The notes under the pieces are model-generated. The model was not told the DNA's origin. It saw only the letters and a program-made list of their open reading frames with translations, and did not search any database. 64,000 nucleotides of DNA, taken from NCBI GenBank assembly GCA_026874595.1, contig JAPPUL010000068.1:509001-573000 (forward strand), given 5' to 3'. This document shows positions 35,362-44,601 of the stretch, piece after piece (the stretch's first letter is position 1; each line of letters starts with the position of its first letter). The stretch comes from Sipunculus nudus. Its lineage: Eukaryota; Annelida; Sipuncula; Golfingiida; Sipunculidae. The position numbers were made by a program, and so were the translations under genes.

Positions 35362-37737
35362 TTATGTTTTAAAACACCCTTCGTATAATCCAAATCCTGC
35401 ATAAAAGTATGTTTTTTTATATCTTGATTTAATGTATTTGTAAGCATTAAGCATACCAATCTTTTTATTACCATTATTATTCATGGTTTCTGTAAAGAAT
35501 TTTTCTAAGAATTCTTTGCTTACACTATCTTCAACATCCCAAAATGTATAAAGTATAGATTTAACACCTGATATGAAAAACCCATTTAAGAGTCCAATTA
35601 GCCCCTCTCCTCTATAATACCTTGCTTTACCTGAACTACATCCTGCTAAAGCAAGAAATTTTATATTGTTTAGATTAAGGTTAAATATTTCCTTAAGGAA
35701 AAACACTGAGTATCTCTCTAGATTATAATCTTTGCTATCATTATGAGCATTGGGGATAGCGAGATACATACAAGAGTTTAAGGGGTAAATAGAGTCAAAA
35801 TGTATATGTCCACTATAATGTACGATATCAAACTTTTGTATTAATTGTTTAAACTTTTCTTTAGTTACCTCTTCCCCAAGTAATATTTCTTTGCTCGGAA
35901 ATAACCTTGAAATTGATTGCACTTCTTGACGAGATGCAGGCAAATCGTTTCTCGGATCTCCAACAAATAATGCTTTATCTGCCAAATCAAATTGCTCATT
36001 AAAATTATTAATAGCTGTTAAATTTGGCAGATAGCTTAAGGTGATATTGTCATAATGCTCCCAAAATAATGCATGTATAGGTAAAGAGTGTAAACTCTTA
36101 AATGGCACTACAATAACGTCCTTAGCATTTTTCAAATAAGGTTTTAGAGGTTTTAGTAAAAATTCTGATAATCGTTTTTTATAAACTGCTTCTTCAATAT
36201 ATGAATTATTGCTATGTATAGATACAATCTTAAGATATTTGCTTATTACAACATCAATATCAAATGATATTGATATTGACGTTACCTTTAGTATATTATT
36301 TTTAGCAATGAATATATGAAAGTCACTATCTTGATAATAAAAATATGCTATAACAAGCGTATCAGAAGGGATTTTGTTAAGCCATTCTTTTATATCGAAC
36401 TCTTTGGACACACTTTCTTTTTGCAAAGAATCCTTTTTAGCAACCAACGATATTTTCTCATCAATAAGATATAATGTTTTCAATAGACGCTCTATTGTAG
36501 GATCAGATGCTGTAGAAGGATTACTTTGTATAGAATCTAGTTTTTCAAGTATTTGCTGTCTTTCTTCTAGAAATAGATAAGATTGGGTTTTAAGATTAAA
36601 TCCATTATGCGTATCTTTCTGCCCCAAGGTATAAATTCTATTCCTGAAATTCTCAAATAGAGAAGCCGCCTGAATCAAATCATTTTCTTTAATTAAACCA
36701 TCGATGGCTTTAAAATATATAATTTCCTTGTCTTTGTAACCCAAGAAGCTATCAATATTAACCTCAGAAAATATCGAATGTTTTATTTTGTCAAGTACCT
36801 TTGCAGCCTTCACAGAATAGATTGTAGCAAGCTTTGAATTATTTATATGCTTATGGTACTGAGCCTCTAAATAGAAAAATAGATATGGTAAATCAGAGTC
36901 ACCATTATCTGTTAATTTAGTAATGTTGCCCAGATATTTTTTACCCCTCTCAAAATCACCAATTTTGTAATAATTCTCACAAATTAGCAAATAAACGTCT
37001 ATAAGACTTTTAAAAGCACTTTTATTTTTACTTTTAGTAAATATATCAACTGCTTCAAAAAGAAATTGAAAAGCTTGCTCATACTTTCTAAAGTAAACAA
37101 ACAAATTACCTTTTATCTTATAAGCAGATCCCTGCTCAAGTGTCAAAGAATACTTTATCGCAATATCTATAGTAGAATCGACAATATCAAGAGCTTTATC
37201 AAACTGATTTTGCAAAGCAAAATAAACAACAAGACCAAAATCATTTTTAATTTTAGACTGAACAATATCCTTAATTTGCTTTTTAGAAAGCTTCAGTATG
37301 CTATCATGGTTAAGGAGCTGGTTATAGACATCCCGTGATTTCAGATTATATTCAGAAGCCTTCTGTCGGTTTCCCAAAGAGTGTAGCGCAAGGGCATTTC
37401 CATTATAAGCTTTAGCCAACCGAATTAAATCGGAATACTTTTTGGCAAATTTGATAGCAACGAAAGTCAAATATTCCATAAGTTCAAACTGCTTAATAGA
37501 ATAAGCAAACCAAATTCCCTTGTAAGCAGCTAAAAAAAGAGATATTTCAAGTTTTTCTTCTAAATAAGGATCAATAGTACATACTGCATTGGATTTATTT
37601 TGTTCTGTTTGTTTGAATAAACCTAGAATAATATACGCTGTCTCAAGGTTGGAAAAAGCGTCTAGATCATTTTTATTTTCAAATTGTCGTATAGCAAGAT
37701 TTATTTGTCTAACAATCTGGTCTTTAGAAGGAATCAT
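35362..37737 (-). CDS. TPR-CHAT caspase-like protease
   Basis: A 791-residue cytoplasmic protein with helical TPR-like repeats over residues ~1-420 (AYIILGLFKQTEQN, NGNALALHSLGNRQKASEYN, GSAYKIKGNLFVYFRKYEQAFQF patterns) and a C-terminal CHAT (caspase HetF-associated) protease domain (~490-791). The catalytic dyad is intact: His644 in IVHYSGHIHF and Cys700 in LALAGCSSG. Such proteases cut a specific partner when a sensor part is triggered. It is last in a minus-strand set with a sigma factor and two unknown proteins, which suggests a protease-controlled transcription switch. Native target not known. Confidence 0.88.
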   Translation of the reverse strand: MIPSKDQIVRQINLAIRQFENKNDLDAFSNLETAYIILGLFKQTEQNKSNAVCTIDPYLEEKLEISLFLAAYKGIWFAYSIKQFELMEYLTFVAIKFAKKYSDLIRLAKAYNGNALALHSLGNRQKASEYNLKSRDVYNQLLNHDSILKLSKKQIKDIVQSKIKNDFGLVVYFALQNQFDKALDIVDSTIDIAIKYSLTLEQGSAYKIKGNLFVYFRKYEQAFQFLFEAVDIFTKSKNKSAFKSLIDVYLLICENYYKIGDFERGKKYLGNITKLTDNGDSDLPYLFFYLEAQYHKHINNSKLATIYSVKAAKVLDKIKHSIFSEVNIDSFLGYKDKEIIYFKAIDGLIKENDLIQAASLFENFRNRIYTLGQKDTHNGFNLKTQSYLFLEERQQILEKLDSIQSNPSTASDPTIERLLKTLYLIDEKISLVAKKDSLQKESVSKEFDIKEWLNKIPSDTLVIAYFYYQDSDFHIFIAKNNILKVTSISISFDIDVVISKYLKIVSIHSNNSYIEEAVYKKRLSEFLLKPLKPYLKNAKDVIVVPFKSLHSLPIHALFWEHYDNITLSYLPNLTAINNFNEQFDLADKALFVGDPRNDLPASRQEVQSISRLFPSKEILLGEEVTKEKFKQLIQKFDIVHYSGHIHFDSIYPLNSCMYLAIPNAHNDSKDYNLERYSVFFLKEIFNLNLNNIKFLALAGCSSGKARYYRGEGLIGLLNGFFISGVKSILYTFWDVEDSVSKEFLEKFFTETMNNNGNKKIGMLNAYKYIKSRYKKTYFYAGFGLYEGCFKT

Positions 37738-37803
37738 ACTACTTAATCTAGACGACCGACAAAGTCATAAATAAATATTAGATAAAGATATTATACTAAT
37801 GTT

Positions 37804-38253
37804 CTATTGCCTTTTCTTTTTAGAGTCATAATACTTTTCAAGCAACTTGTCATTAACAGCATTAAAGTAGCTATCGTTATTCTTGTCAAACTCGCGTGAA
37901 AAGTCTTTATTATTATAAGTAATAAATTTTATCAATTTATCTTTTATACTCTCCTTTATAGTTACCTCCTGCGTGTCAAGACACATAATATGGTCAATAT
38001 CCTGTTCAGAGAGCTGCAAGTGCGTTTGCACTTCTTCAAGCGACATATTGCACTCTTCAACAGACTGAATAAAAGCATCTTTCAAAGAAGAGTTAAGCTT
38101 AAAATTACCCTTAGCCAAACTATGAATAATTCTAAGACTAACATCAAGGTCAAGCTCACCAGTAGATGCATTAGAACTTCTTGTAGTAATATCATCATTA
38201 TTGGACAACTCAAGTCCATCAATAAAAGCTAAAAGCTTATCCTTATCAATCAT
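37804..38253 (-). CDS. Small acidic protein between sigma factor and CHAT protease
   Basis: Unrecognised protein of 149 residues, helical and acidic in its first two thirds, basic at the end (KKKRQ). No signal peptide or membrane helix. A repeated-helix pattern (SLKDAFIQSVEECNMSLEEV, LSEQDIDHIMCL) is seen but no known motif. It lies 29 bases after the sigma gene and 66 before the CHAT gene, the place where an anti-sigma factor or protease substrate would be expected. That role is inference from position only. Confidence 0.7.
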   Translation of the reverse strand: MIDKDKLLAFIDGLELSNNDDITTRSSNASTGELDLDVSLRIIHSLAKGNFKLNSSLKDAFIQSVEECNMSLEEVQTHLQLSEQDIDHIMCLDTQEVTIKESIKDKLIKFITYNNKDFSREFDKNNDSYFNAVNDKLLEKYYDSKKKRQ

Positions 38254-38282
38254 AAATACTCCTCACTAAAATAATACAAGAC

Positions 38283-39143
38283 TTAACTCAATAAAATCTC
38301 ACTTTTACTAAGTAAAATAAGCAATTCAAACATACCTTGTCTAAAAGTCTCATTTACCTCATTAAGCGACAAAGCCGTTTTAGAAGCAATAGAGTCACTT
38401 GACATTTTATAAAAAAGTTTAAGTTCCAAAACCTCTTGAGTCTTCCTATTTTTAATTTTAAAAAGGATTTCCCTATCGAAAGAAAGACCTTTGTTCCGAA
38501 CTTTGTGCTTTAAGATATCGAAAGCGTCATGAAGGTCAAATTCAAGTTTACCACACTGCTGCAAATCTTTAAGATTATGGTATAACTTTTTGCTTGCCCG
38601 ATGGACCCAAGTATTATAAGTAGAAATGCTACAACCTAGTATAGAAGCTCCCTCCTGAGACGACAAAGTAATTGGCAAACACAATTTAAGAATAAAAGCA
38701 AAGCGATAGTTTTCATTTTCAATAGCCAAAATAAGGTTACGAAATAAAGAGACGACCTCACTATGAATAAAGTTAGTAATTAAGTTATCCTGGTATGAGT
38801 AATTATCATGTAAAATATTATCTAAGTCCTTATCATCTTGTTGTAAAGGGATTTCTTTTTTAAATCTACAAAAGTCATAGAATGAAAGATAGCGCAAGAA
38901 GACAATATGCCTCATAAAATTAAAGAAGCTTCGTCCTTTATTATGGTCATAAGAGTTAAGACAGTGATCAAATTCTTTAATAAAGAATTCCTGTAAAAGG
39001 TCCTCAGCATCATCGAACATCATCTTTTTAGCAAGCAAGAATTGTAAAAGCTGCTTATGAGCAATAGTAAATAAGAGGCTAAAATTCCTCTCGGAACTAT
39101 CGTTAGTATAGTTAAAATAAGCTTTCTGAACATGGTCATCCAT
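38283..39143 (-). CDS. ECF-like RNA polymerase sigma factor
   Basis: A 286-residue sigma-70 family member. Region 2 is seen in residues ~20-95 (FDDAEDLLQEFFIKEFDHCLNSYD; RSFFNFMRHIVFLRYLSFY), matching the -10 recognition helices. Region 4 with its helix-turn-helix is near 160-195 (LSSQEGASILGCSISTYNTWVHRASKKL). Beyond it there are ~90 extra residues with a second HTH-like stretch (SDSIASKTALSLNEVNETF), so it is longer than most ECF factors. It precedes the small acidic protein and the CHAT protease. Confidence 0.82.
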   Translation of the reverse strand: MDDHVQKAYFNYTNDSSERNFSLLFTIAHKQLLQFLLAKKMMFDDAEDLLQEFFIKEFDHCLNSYDHNKGRSFFNFMRHIVFLRYLSFYDFCRFKKEIPLQQDDKDLDNILHDNYSYQDNLITNFIHSEVVSLFRNLILAIENENYRFAFILKLCLPITLSSQEGASILGCSISTYNTWVHRASKKLYHNLKDLQQCGKLEFDLHDAFDILKHKVRNKGLSFDREILFKIKNRKTQEVLELKLFYKMSSDSIASKTALSLNEVNETFRQGMFELLILLSKSEILLS

Positions 39144-39253
39144 AAAAAAAACCCAAAAAGGTATAAAATCAATTAAACAAATTAAATAGCACTACACATA
39201 ATAAATACGAATCATGTGATAAAATTATTACAAAAAATCTATAAAAAAAAGAT

Positions 39254-40201
39254 TTAGTTTTTATTTTTATTATTCTTAATCAGCGTTATCAAGGTATTAA
39301 ATCTACGTTTTTTAGCATCTAAATTAAAGAGTCTATCTCTAATAATTTTAGAGTAATTATACTTAGGATAAGCCTCTTTATGAAAGTACTTTTTATTTTT
39401 CTTATACAAATCGACTTTCTGATTATACTGTTCTAGGGGAATAGAAAGCTTAATTTTCTTATTTTGGAGTAAAGGATGGTCCTCTTCAATCATAGAGCCG
39501 CCGAAATAAATTTCATAAGCCTCATTCAACATGCTATCAATATCGCCCCCCATGGAGTCAAACATATTAATTTTGTTAAAGGAAATCCCCCCCTCCCGCT
39601 TTTGCTCATCCAATAAAAGCTGGTTCTGATAAATATCTTCTTGTAATTTCCGAGCAAATTCTTTAGTTAAGAAAAAGTATTTACCAGCCTCCTTGTAACA
39701 AGTAGAAGCGATTCTAAACCCTCGTAAGATATGATGTTCTTTAGTTTTGTCAGTCTCAATTTGCTCAATATTAAACCAATAAATATTTTCTTTATCATAA
39801 CGCTTGCCAAGGTCCAGATATTCTTTAGTGAGTAAAAAAGCAAGTCTCATTTTAAGAAGTTCTTTATACTTAGCATGCTGAGCCTGAGTATAACCATTTA
39901 ATGTAGTTTTCCAATTGAATCTAAAATATGAGAAAACTTTAACAGGATGAGCCCACCATTTATTTGACAAAGCCTTCTGAAAAGCGATTTTAAGGTAATG
40001 AATATTAGCAATATGGCTATCTGAGCGATGATAAAGGTTTCGTCTATAAAGCGAATAATAATCCTCAACAAATATCAAAGCCCGCCGTTGTGGAACAAAA
40101 TAATAATCTTTTAAAGAAGCATTAATATCCGAAACGAAAGCTAAAAACAAAAGGATAGTTAAAGTTATTCTAAAAATGATAAATCTTAGTCTAGTGTGCA
40201 T
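39254..40201 (-). CDS. Secreted protein of unknown function upstream of the sigma gene
   Basis: A 315-residue protein with a clear signal peptide (MHTRLRF, hydrophobic core ILLFLAFVS, cut near DINAS). The mature part is tyrosine- and lysine-rich, mostly helical, with no motif I recognise. It is 110 bases upstream of the sigma gene on the same strand and could belong to the same unit. Its first ~40 codons are copied twice in tandem just upstream. Confidence 0.75.
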   Translation of the reverse strand: MHTRLRFIIFRITLTILLFLAFVSDINASLKDYYFVPQRRALIFVEDYYSLYRRNLYHRSDSHIANIHYLKIAFQKALSNKWWAHPVKVFSYFRFNWKTTLNGYTQAQHAKYKELLKMRLAFLLTKEYLDLGKRYDKENIYWFNIEQIETDKTKEHHILRGFRIASTCYKEAGKYFFLTKEFARKLQEDIYQNQLLLDEQKREGGISFNKINMFDSMGGDIDSMLNEAYEIYFGGSMIEEDHPLLQNKKIKLSIPLEQYNQKVDLYKKNKKYFHKEAYPKYNYSKIIRDRLFNLDAKKRRFNTLITLIKNNKNKN

Positions 40202-40283
40202 AAACGGTTTTATCGGAAATACGACCTAGAATATTAGCATAGCTATTATTAGCATAGCTTTACATTACGGCTTAACTCAGCAA

Positions 40284-40424
40284 TTAAATCAGCTTTAAAG
40301 GCAAAAGCCGTTGTGGAACAAAATAATAATCTTTTAAAGAAGCATTAATATCCGAAACGAAAGCTAAAAACAAAAGGATAATTAAAGTTATTCTAAAAAT
40401 GATAAATCTTAGTCTAGTGTGCAT
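40284..40424 (-). pseudogene. Truncated duplicate of the secreted protein start
   Basis: 46-codon frame from the middle repeat copy. It keeps the signal peptide and DYYFVPQR, then runs into LLPLKLI from the neighbouring unit and stops. Product of the tandem duplication; expression is not excluded. Confidence 0.6.
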
Positions 40425-40505
40425 AAACGGTTTTATCGGAAATACGACCTAGAATATTAGCATAGCTTTATTAGCATAGCTTTACATTACGGCTTAACTC
40501 AGCAA

Positions 40506-40643
40506 TTAAATCAGCTTTAAAGGCAAAAGCCGTTGTGGTACAAAATAATAATCTTTTAAAGAAGCATTAATATCCGAAACGAAAGCTAAAAACAAAAGGA
40601 TAGTTAAAGTTATTCTAAAAATGATAATTTTTGTAGTCTGCAT
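40506..40643 (-). pseudogene. Second truncated duplicate of the secreted protein start
   Basis: 45-codon frame from the right repeat copy, with a changed beginning (MQTTKIIIFR instead of MHTRLRFIIFR) and the same ending LLPLKLI. A signal peptide with no mature domain. Confidence 0.55.
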
Positions 40644-40690
40644 AAAAAGCGTTATCGGAAATACGACCTAGAATATTAGCATAGCTATTA

Positions 40691-42469
40691 TTAGCATAGC
40701 TTTACATTACGGCTTAACTCAGCAATTAAATCAGCTTTAAAGGCAGATGCAGAAGTTATTTTATAGGTTTTATTATTAATTTGACTAATAACTATAACAT
40801 AAACATATCCACCATACTCCTCTTCCACCTTAACATTTACTATATTTATATAACTAAGCACCTCAAGACAACAATATATATTCAAATTAGATATTACTTT
40901 TGTTCTAACACGTATTTCTTGAAAAGTCCTTGTGTCAATCTCAATATTATTTAAATCAATCCCCAATGACGCTGTTCTATTATCAAAATCTTCCTTGCTT
41001 ATCGGTAAATCAAGTTGCTCTTTTGTATAACCTGCTTGTGTACATTTACTTAGATTAGAAGACAAAAGTTCAAGTATATCTTTTGCTACAGCAACATTAT
41101 CTATGTGCTTAACCATTACTATATCTACAAGACGATTATTTTGTCCTGAGTAGGCATATAGTTTATATATTTTAAGACATCTATCCCTCTCTATACTTGT
41201 TACCATTATTGCTCTTACTATCCTAAGCAGCGTCCCCTCATAAGCGCTTTGTTTTACTATATGTATTTCAAAGGTACTTGGATCTTTTTCATCAATTACA
41301 TAGGTAAAATTAAAATCACTGCCTCGCTCGGAAAATAACTTCATATGGAGTATCTTATCTGCCGGACTTGTATCATTCAAATAAAACGGATACATACTGT
41401 CTGTTAGAGAAAAATAGGAATTCAGAAAGCTTATAAGACTATCTTTTTCTCGCACAGGTAGTATCTCATCAAATTCTGTGTCCAACAGCGATTTCGTTGT
41501 CCCCCGAAGCCCTTGCAAAAAGCTTTTTCTTAATTTCTCTTCAAGTGCTTTCTTTTTCTCAAAATCCCACTTGTCCCTAAATTCTATATCTACCACATCC
41601 AATATGTCTTTTAACTTGCGCCCTAATAACCACTTCCCCTTCATATAGATAGTTTCTTTATCAGAGCGTATCATATACCATATCTCACCCGTGTCATCAA
41701 CGCTATATACATCCATTAGATATACTAAATAATTTATATTAAGTTCCCGTATCAGTATCTTATCTGCATCCACACGCCCCAACATCGGGTAATTATATAT
41801 TGTTGCGTGGTTCATTATACGTCGCAAAAAAGTAAAAAAATTAAAATCCTTATCTCGATGCAATGTCCCAAAATCATCATGCCCGATTATCGTATTCCTA
41901 ACTCGTGCCGCAAATATCTGATCTATACCCGCCTCCTCAAAACGAGAATAAGCTAAAAACGCTCCACGCTCATCATGATCCTTATTTCTATAATACAATT
42001 TTAAATATTCTACACTCCGATACTTCAAACCCTTCCTGCTTGCATTCGATTGCTCAATTATTGCCTCCTCGCTCATGTCATAAGAACATTTGCCAACATC
42101 ATGCAAGAGCATTGTAAGCACTATAACTCGAAAATCATCACTATCTGTTTTTAGTTCAAGCTCCTCTATCAACCCTATCACTCGTTTGAAAAAATATCGC
42201 CTATACACTGTTGTGTTTAGTAAATCTCTCTCACAAAACTCTTTGTCTTCTCTATACCGAAGAGCAAGTGCGAAATTCTTAAGCAGCTTCTTCGTATGTT
42301 CATATACCGTAAACCTATGTTTGCTCTTCATCCCATGACGGCTTAAATGAAAGTTTAGCTTCGATAGCTCCTTGAAATACGAACATAACCTCTCATCTGA
42401 TAACGACAATAGCTCTTTTAGTATATTTTTTGAACTTACGAGCTTCTTCAAATCTGACTTTTCTGACAT
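40691..42469 (-). CDS. HD-domain protein with ACT-like C-terminus, GlnD-like without the transferase domain
   Basis: A 592-residue protein. An HD phosphohydrolase domain lies at ~35-240, with the metal pair H123-D124 in MLLHDVGKCSYD and a further IIGHDDFG. Two ACT-like regions follow (about 370-460, FTYVIDEKDPSTFEIHIVKQ and RLVDIVMVKHID; and 510-590, TFQEIRVRTKVISNLNIYCCLEVL). This is the order of the right part of GlnD (PII uridylyl-removing enzyme), but the N-terminal nucleotidyltransferase is absent. It may hydrolyse a nucleotide or a nucleotidylated protein in response to a small ligand. Assignment to GlnD family is moderate. Confidence 0.7.
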   Translation of the reverse strand: MSEKSDLKKLVSSKNILKELLSLSDERLCSYFKELSKLNFHLSRHGMKSKHRFTVYEHTKKLLKNFALALRYREDKEFCERDLLNTTVYRRYFFKRVIGLIEELELKTDSDDFRVIVLTMLLHDVGKCSYDMSEEAIIEQSNASRKGLKYRSVEYLKLYYRNKDHDERGAFLAYSRFEEAGIDQIFAARVRNTIIGHDDFGTLHRDKDFNFFTFLRRIMNHATIYNYPMLGRVDADKILIRELNINYLVYLMDVYSVDDTGEIWYMIRSDKETIYMKGKWLLGRKLKDILDVVDIEFRDKWDFEKKKALEEKLRKSFLQGLRGTTKSLLDTEFDEILPVREKDSLISFLNSYFSLTDSMYPFYLNDTSPADKILHMKLFSERGSDFNFTYVIDEKDPSTFEIHIVKQSAYEGTLLRIVRAIMVTSIERDRCLKIYKLYAYSGQNNRLVDIVMVKHIDNVAVAKDILELLSSNLSKCTQAGYTKEQLDLPISKEDFDNRTASLGIDLNNIEIDTRTFQEIRVRTKVISNLNIYCCLEVLSYINIVNVKVEEEYGGYVYVIVISQINNKTYKITSASAFKADLIAELSRNVKLC

Positions 42470-42772
42470 TCAATATATCCTTCTTCTGTATTTTATTTCA
42501 AAAGTTTATCCTTAGTTTATCATTCCAAATAATCATAATCTATCCTGATATTACTATATCCATAAGAAAATATGACCACCGTTCTCTTGCTTAAGGCATT
42601 TTGTTTAGTTTCTTTTTGTTAGATTATTTCTTTTTGTTAGATTATTTTTATCTTCTAGCTTATTTTCTAGCTTATTTTAAAAAAAACATTCGCTTTTTAC
42701 AAAAGTTACACATTTTATATTTGGAAAACTATTTCTTTTTCTTAAGTTTAATTTATTTAAAAGGGCGGGTTT
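42470..42772. other. T-rich spacer with short direct repeats
   Basis: Holds two copies of TTTCTTTTTGTTAGATTA and two of TTCTAGCTTATTTT (42610-42680). No gene seen. Confidence 0.5.
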
Positions 42773-43132
42773 ATGTTATCTATTAAAGAGTCTATCAAAA
42801 CTTTTAGTATACAAAATAGTCATGACCAGGACGTCAAAACCTTTTGTCAAAACACTTTAGACAATATTATATTTTACGATAGCTCCCCTGAAAGTTCGTC
42901 TCGAGCTTTAGTTCGCTATTGTGCTTTGCTTAAAAAACAAGCTGCTGAGCTTAAGGCGCTTTATAAAGACAAAACGTACATACAAAACCAACTCTCTTCT
43001 ATTACCAAGCAACTTGATTTAATTAACTCTTTTATCACATTCATATGCAGCAAAAATGATATATCTTACGATGAGGCGTTACTTGCAAAATGTATAAAGA
43101 CTAATAAAGCTTTTATTAAACTTCATAATTAA
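42773..43132 (+). CDS. Small helical protein of unknown function
   Basis: 119 residues, not recognised. Predicted to be almost fully helical (ALVRYCALLKKQAAELKALYKDK is a likely coiled coil) with no signal peptide. A weak AAAGGGCGGG precedes the ATG by a few bases. It stands alone and convergent to the FKBP gene. Three-periodic codon pattern supports a real gene. Confidence 0.6.
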   Translation: MLSIKESIKTFSIQNSHDQDVKTFCQNTLDNIIFYDSSPESSSRALVRYCALLKKQAAELKALYKDKTYIQNQLSSITKQLDLINSFITFICSKNDISYDEALLAKCIKTNKAFIKLHN

Positions 43133-43174
43133 CAACATATCATAACTATTTCTCTCCTTAGCACATCCTCTCCC

Positions 43175-43786
43175 TTACTCTACTCCTTTACCTTTTTCTA
43201 GCTTTACCACCTTTACCTTGAATTTTAATGTATGTCCCGCCAAATAGTGATTTAGATCTATTGTTACCACCTCATCAGTTAGCTTTATTATCGGATATGA
43301 CCCGTAGGAAGTTCCTCCGTCTGGATAGCGTATCTTATCTCCCACCTTCAAATTAATCCCACCTAAACGAAATGTATCACGCTTTATCTCCTTAAACAAC
43401 TTTTTATCCCTTTCTCCATAACCAAAAAGCGGCTTTATCAATATATCTTTCTCATCTCCGCACAAAAGACCCAAAACCCCATCCTCAAACCCTTTTATCA
43501 TCTTGCCTCTACCTACTACAAAGTCTATCGGTTTTGCTCCCTCTCCCCACCTCTTTGTGAAAACTTCTCCTGTCTTTGCGTATTTGCCTATGAATAATAC
43601 TCCAATACGATCTCCAGCCTCAACAACTTCTTCCCTTTTGCCATCACCCCCCTCCCCATCTCCTACACGCATACACCCCTCTACTTCACTTGATTTAATG
43701 CAACCATTTAATAACATCATCTTTATCAATAATAACAGTATTGTCACTCCTTTGGTTATTAAACAGCTTTGCTTAATTGCAACCAC
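43175..43786 (-). CDS. FKBP-type peptidyl-prolyl isomerase, SlyD-like, predicted lipoprotein
   Basis: A 203-residue folding helper. The N-terminus is hydrophobic and ends in LLNGC, a lipobox, so it is probably lipid-anchored in the cell envelope. The FKBP fold follows: GDRIGVLFIGKYAKTGEVF, FVVGRGKMIKGFEDGVLGLLCGDEK, with a flap insert (GYGERDKK…) and closing VTIDLNHYLAGHTLKFKVKVV, the NHPLAG-like motif of SlyD types. Histidine-rich SlyD tail is missing. Start is GTG with AAGG upstream. Confidence 0.85.
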   Translation of the reverse strand: MVAIKQSCLITKGVTILLLLIKMMLLNGCIKSSEVEGCMRVGDGEGGDGKREEVVEAGDRIGVLFIGKYAKTGEVFTKRWGEGAKPIDFVVGRGKMIKGFEDGVLGLLCGDEKDILIKPLFGYGERDKKLFKEIKRDTFRLGGINLKVGDKIRYPDGGTSYGSYPIIKLTDEVVTIDLNHYLAGHTLKFKVKVVKLEKGKGVE

Positions 43787-43845
43787 TCTATATCGCCTTA
43801 TTAACTATTTTCTCTTTTGAGAAGCTCTTTTTATAGCTTTCTTTT

Positions 43846-44478
43846 TTATATGTTCGGATTTATATAAAATATTGCTTGGCCTTTCTTTAGCAAACTACCA
43901 TCTTCGACCAGAATCTTTACTATCTTGCCTCTACATTCTGCTTTGATCTCGTTCATCATCTTCATCGCCTCTACTATACCTATTGTGCGATCTTCACTTA
44001 CCACGCTACCCTCTACCACAAAGGGCGGACTCTCTGGACTTGGCTTACTATAAAATGTTCCCACTATCGGAGAGCTCACTATCGTATATTCTTGCCCCTC
44101 TTCCCCCTCACCTACCCCCATCTCACCTACCCCCATCTCGCCCTCACCCTGCAAAACCAATTCTGTATCCCTTCTATCTTCAACTCCATCTTCAACAGAA
44201 TTTACAACTCCCGCCTCCTCAAAAGCTAATCCTCCCCCTGCACCCCCCCCAACTACCCCCCCCACTTCTTCTGCCACTTCTAACCCGCCTGCATTACTAT
44301 CTCGCTTTAACACAAATTCAAACCCATTCTCTTCTATCCTAAGTTCATCAAGCCTATATCTTTCAAAAAGCTCTATGTAACTCCTTAACGCCTTCGCCCC
44401 TAAAGACTCCTCCTCCAACACTCCCTTCTTTTTCTTCGATCTCTTCACTGCACCTACTCTTTCGCTACTTATTCCCAT
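43846..44478 (-). CDS. accB: Biotin carboxyl carrier protein of acetyl-CoA carboxylase
   Basis: Carries biotin between the carboxylase and transferase parts of acetyl-CoA carboxylase at the start of fatty acid synthesis. The biotinyl domain is at the C-terminus (SPIVGTFYSKPSPESPPFV; biotin lysine in VEAMKMMNE near residue 172; GQAIFYINP). Between the N-terminal ~65 residues and this domain is a ~70-residue acidic glycine/valine/glutamate linker with a repeated GEMGV. Length 210 is above the common ~155 because of this linker and a lysine-rich start. No accC is adjacent. Confidence 0.95.
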   Translation of the reverse strand: MGISSERVGAVKRSKKKKGVLEEESLGAKALRSYIELFERYRLDELRIEENGFEFVLKRDSNAGGLEVAEEVGGVVGGGAGGGLAFEEAGVVNSVEDGVEDRRDTELVLQGEGEMGVGEMGVGEGEEGQEYTIVSSPIVGTFYSKPSPESPPFVVEGSVVSEDRTIGIVEAMKMMNEIKAECRGKIVKILVEDGSLLKKGQAIFYINPNI

Positions 44479-44601
44479 TTCTTATCCTTAATATGACCAA
44501 CTTAAATCCTAACTCTAAGCTCGGTGCACATAAAGTATAGCACAATGATAAGCTAAAAGTATTTATTTTACTATACCCTTAGCTTACCCTTATTTCATTG
44601 T

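Larger units (their letters stand above)
40084..40743. repeat. Three tandem copies of a 222-bp unit spanning a gene junction
   Basis: Copies run 40084-40306, 40307-40528 and 40529 to about 40743. Each holds the first ~39 codons of the secreted protein gene, the intergenic bases and the last ~19 codons of the HD gene. The rightmost copy has more changes around the start codon. Duplicate start regions give short frames of 46 codons (40424-40284) and 45 codons (40643-40506), each a full signal peptide followed by a short foreign tail and a stop. Confidence 0.93.

Noticed and set aside
35362-39143. Type III-E CRISPR (Craspase) locus
   Set aside because: No Cas7-11-like gene, no Csx31-like gene recognised and no repeat-spacer array in the window; only the protease/sigma logic is similar.
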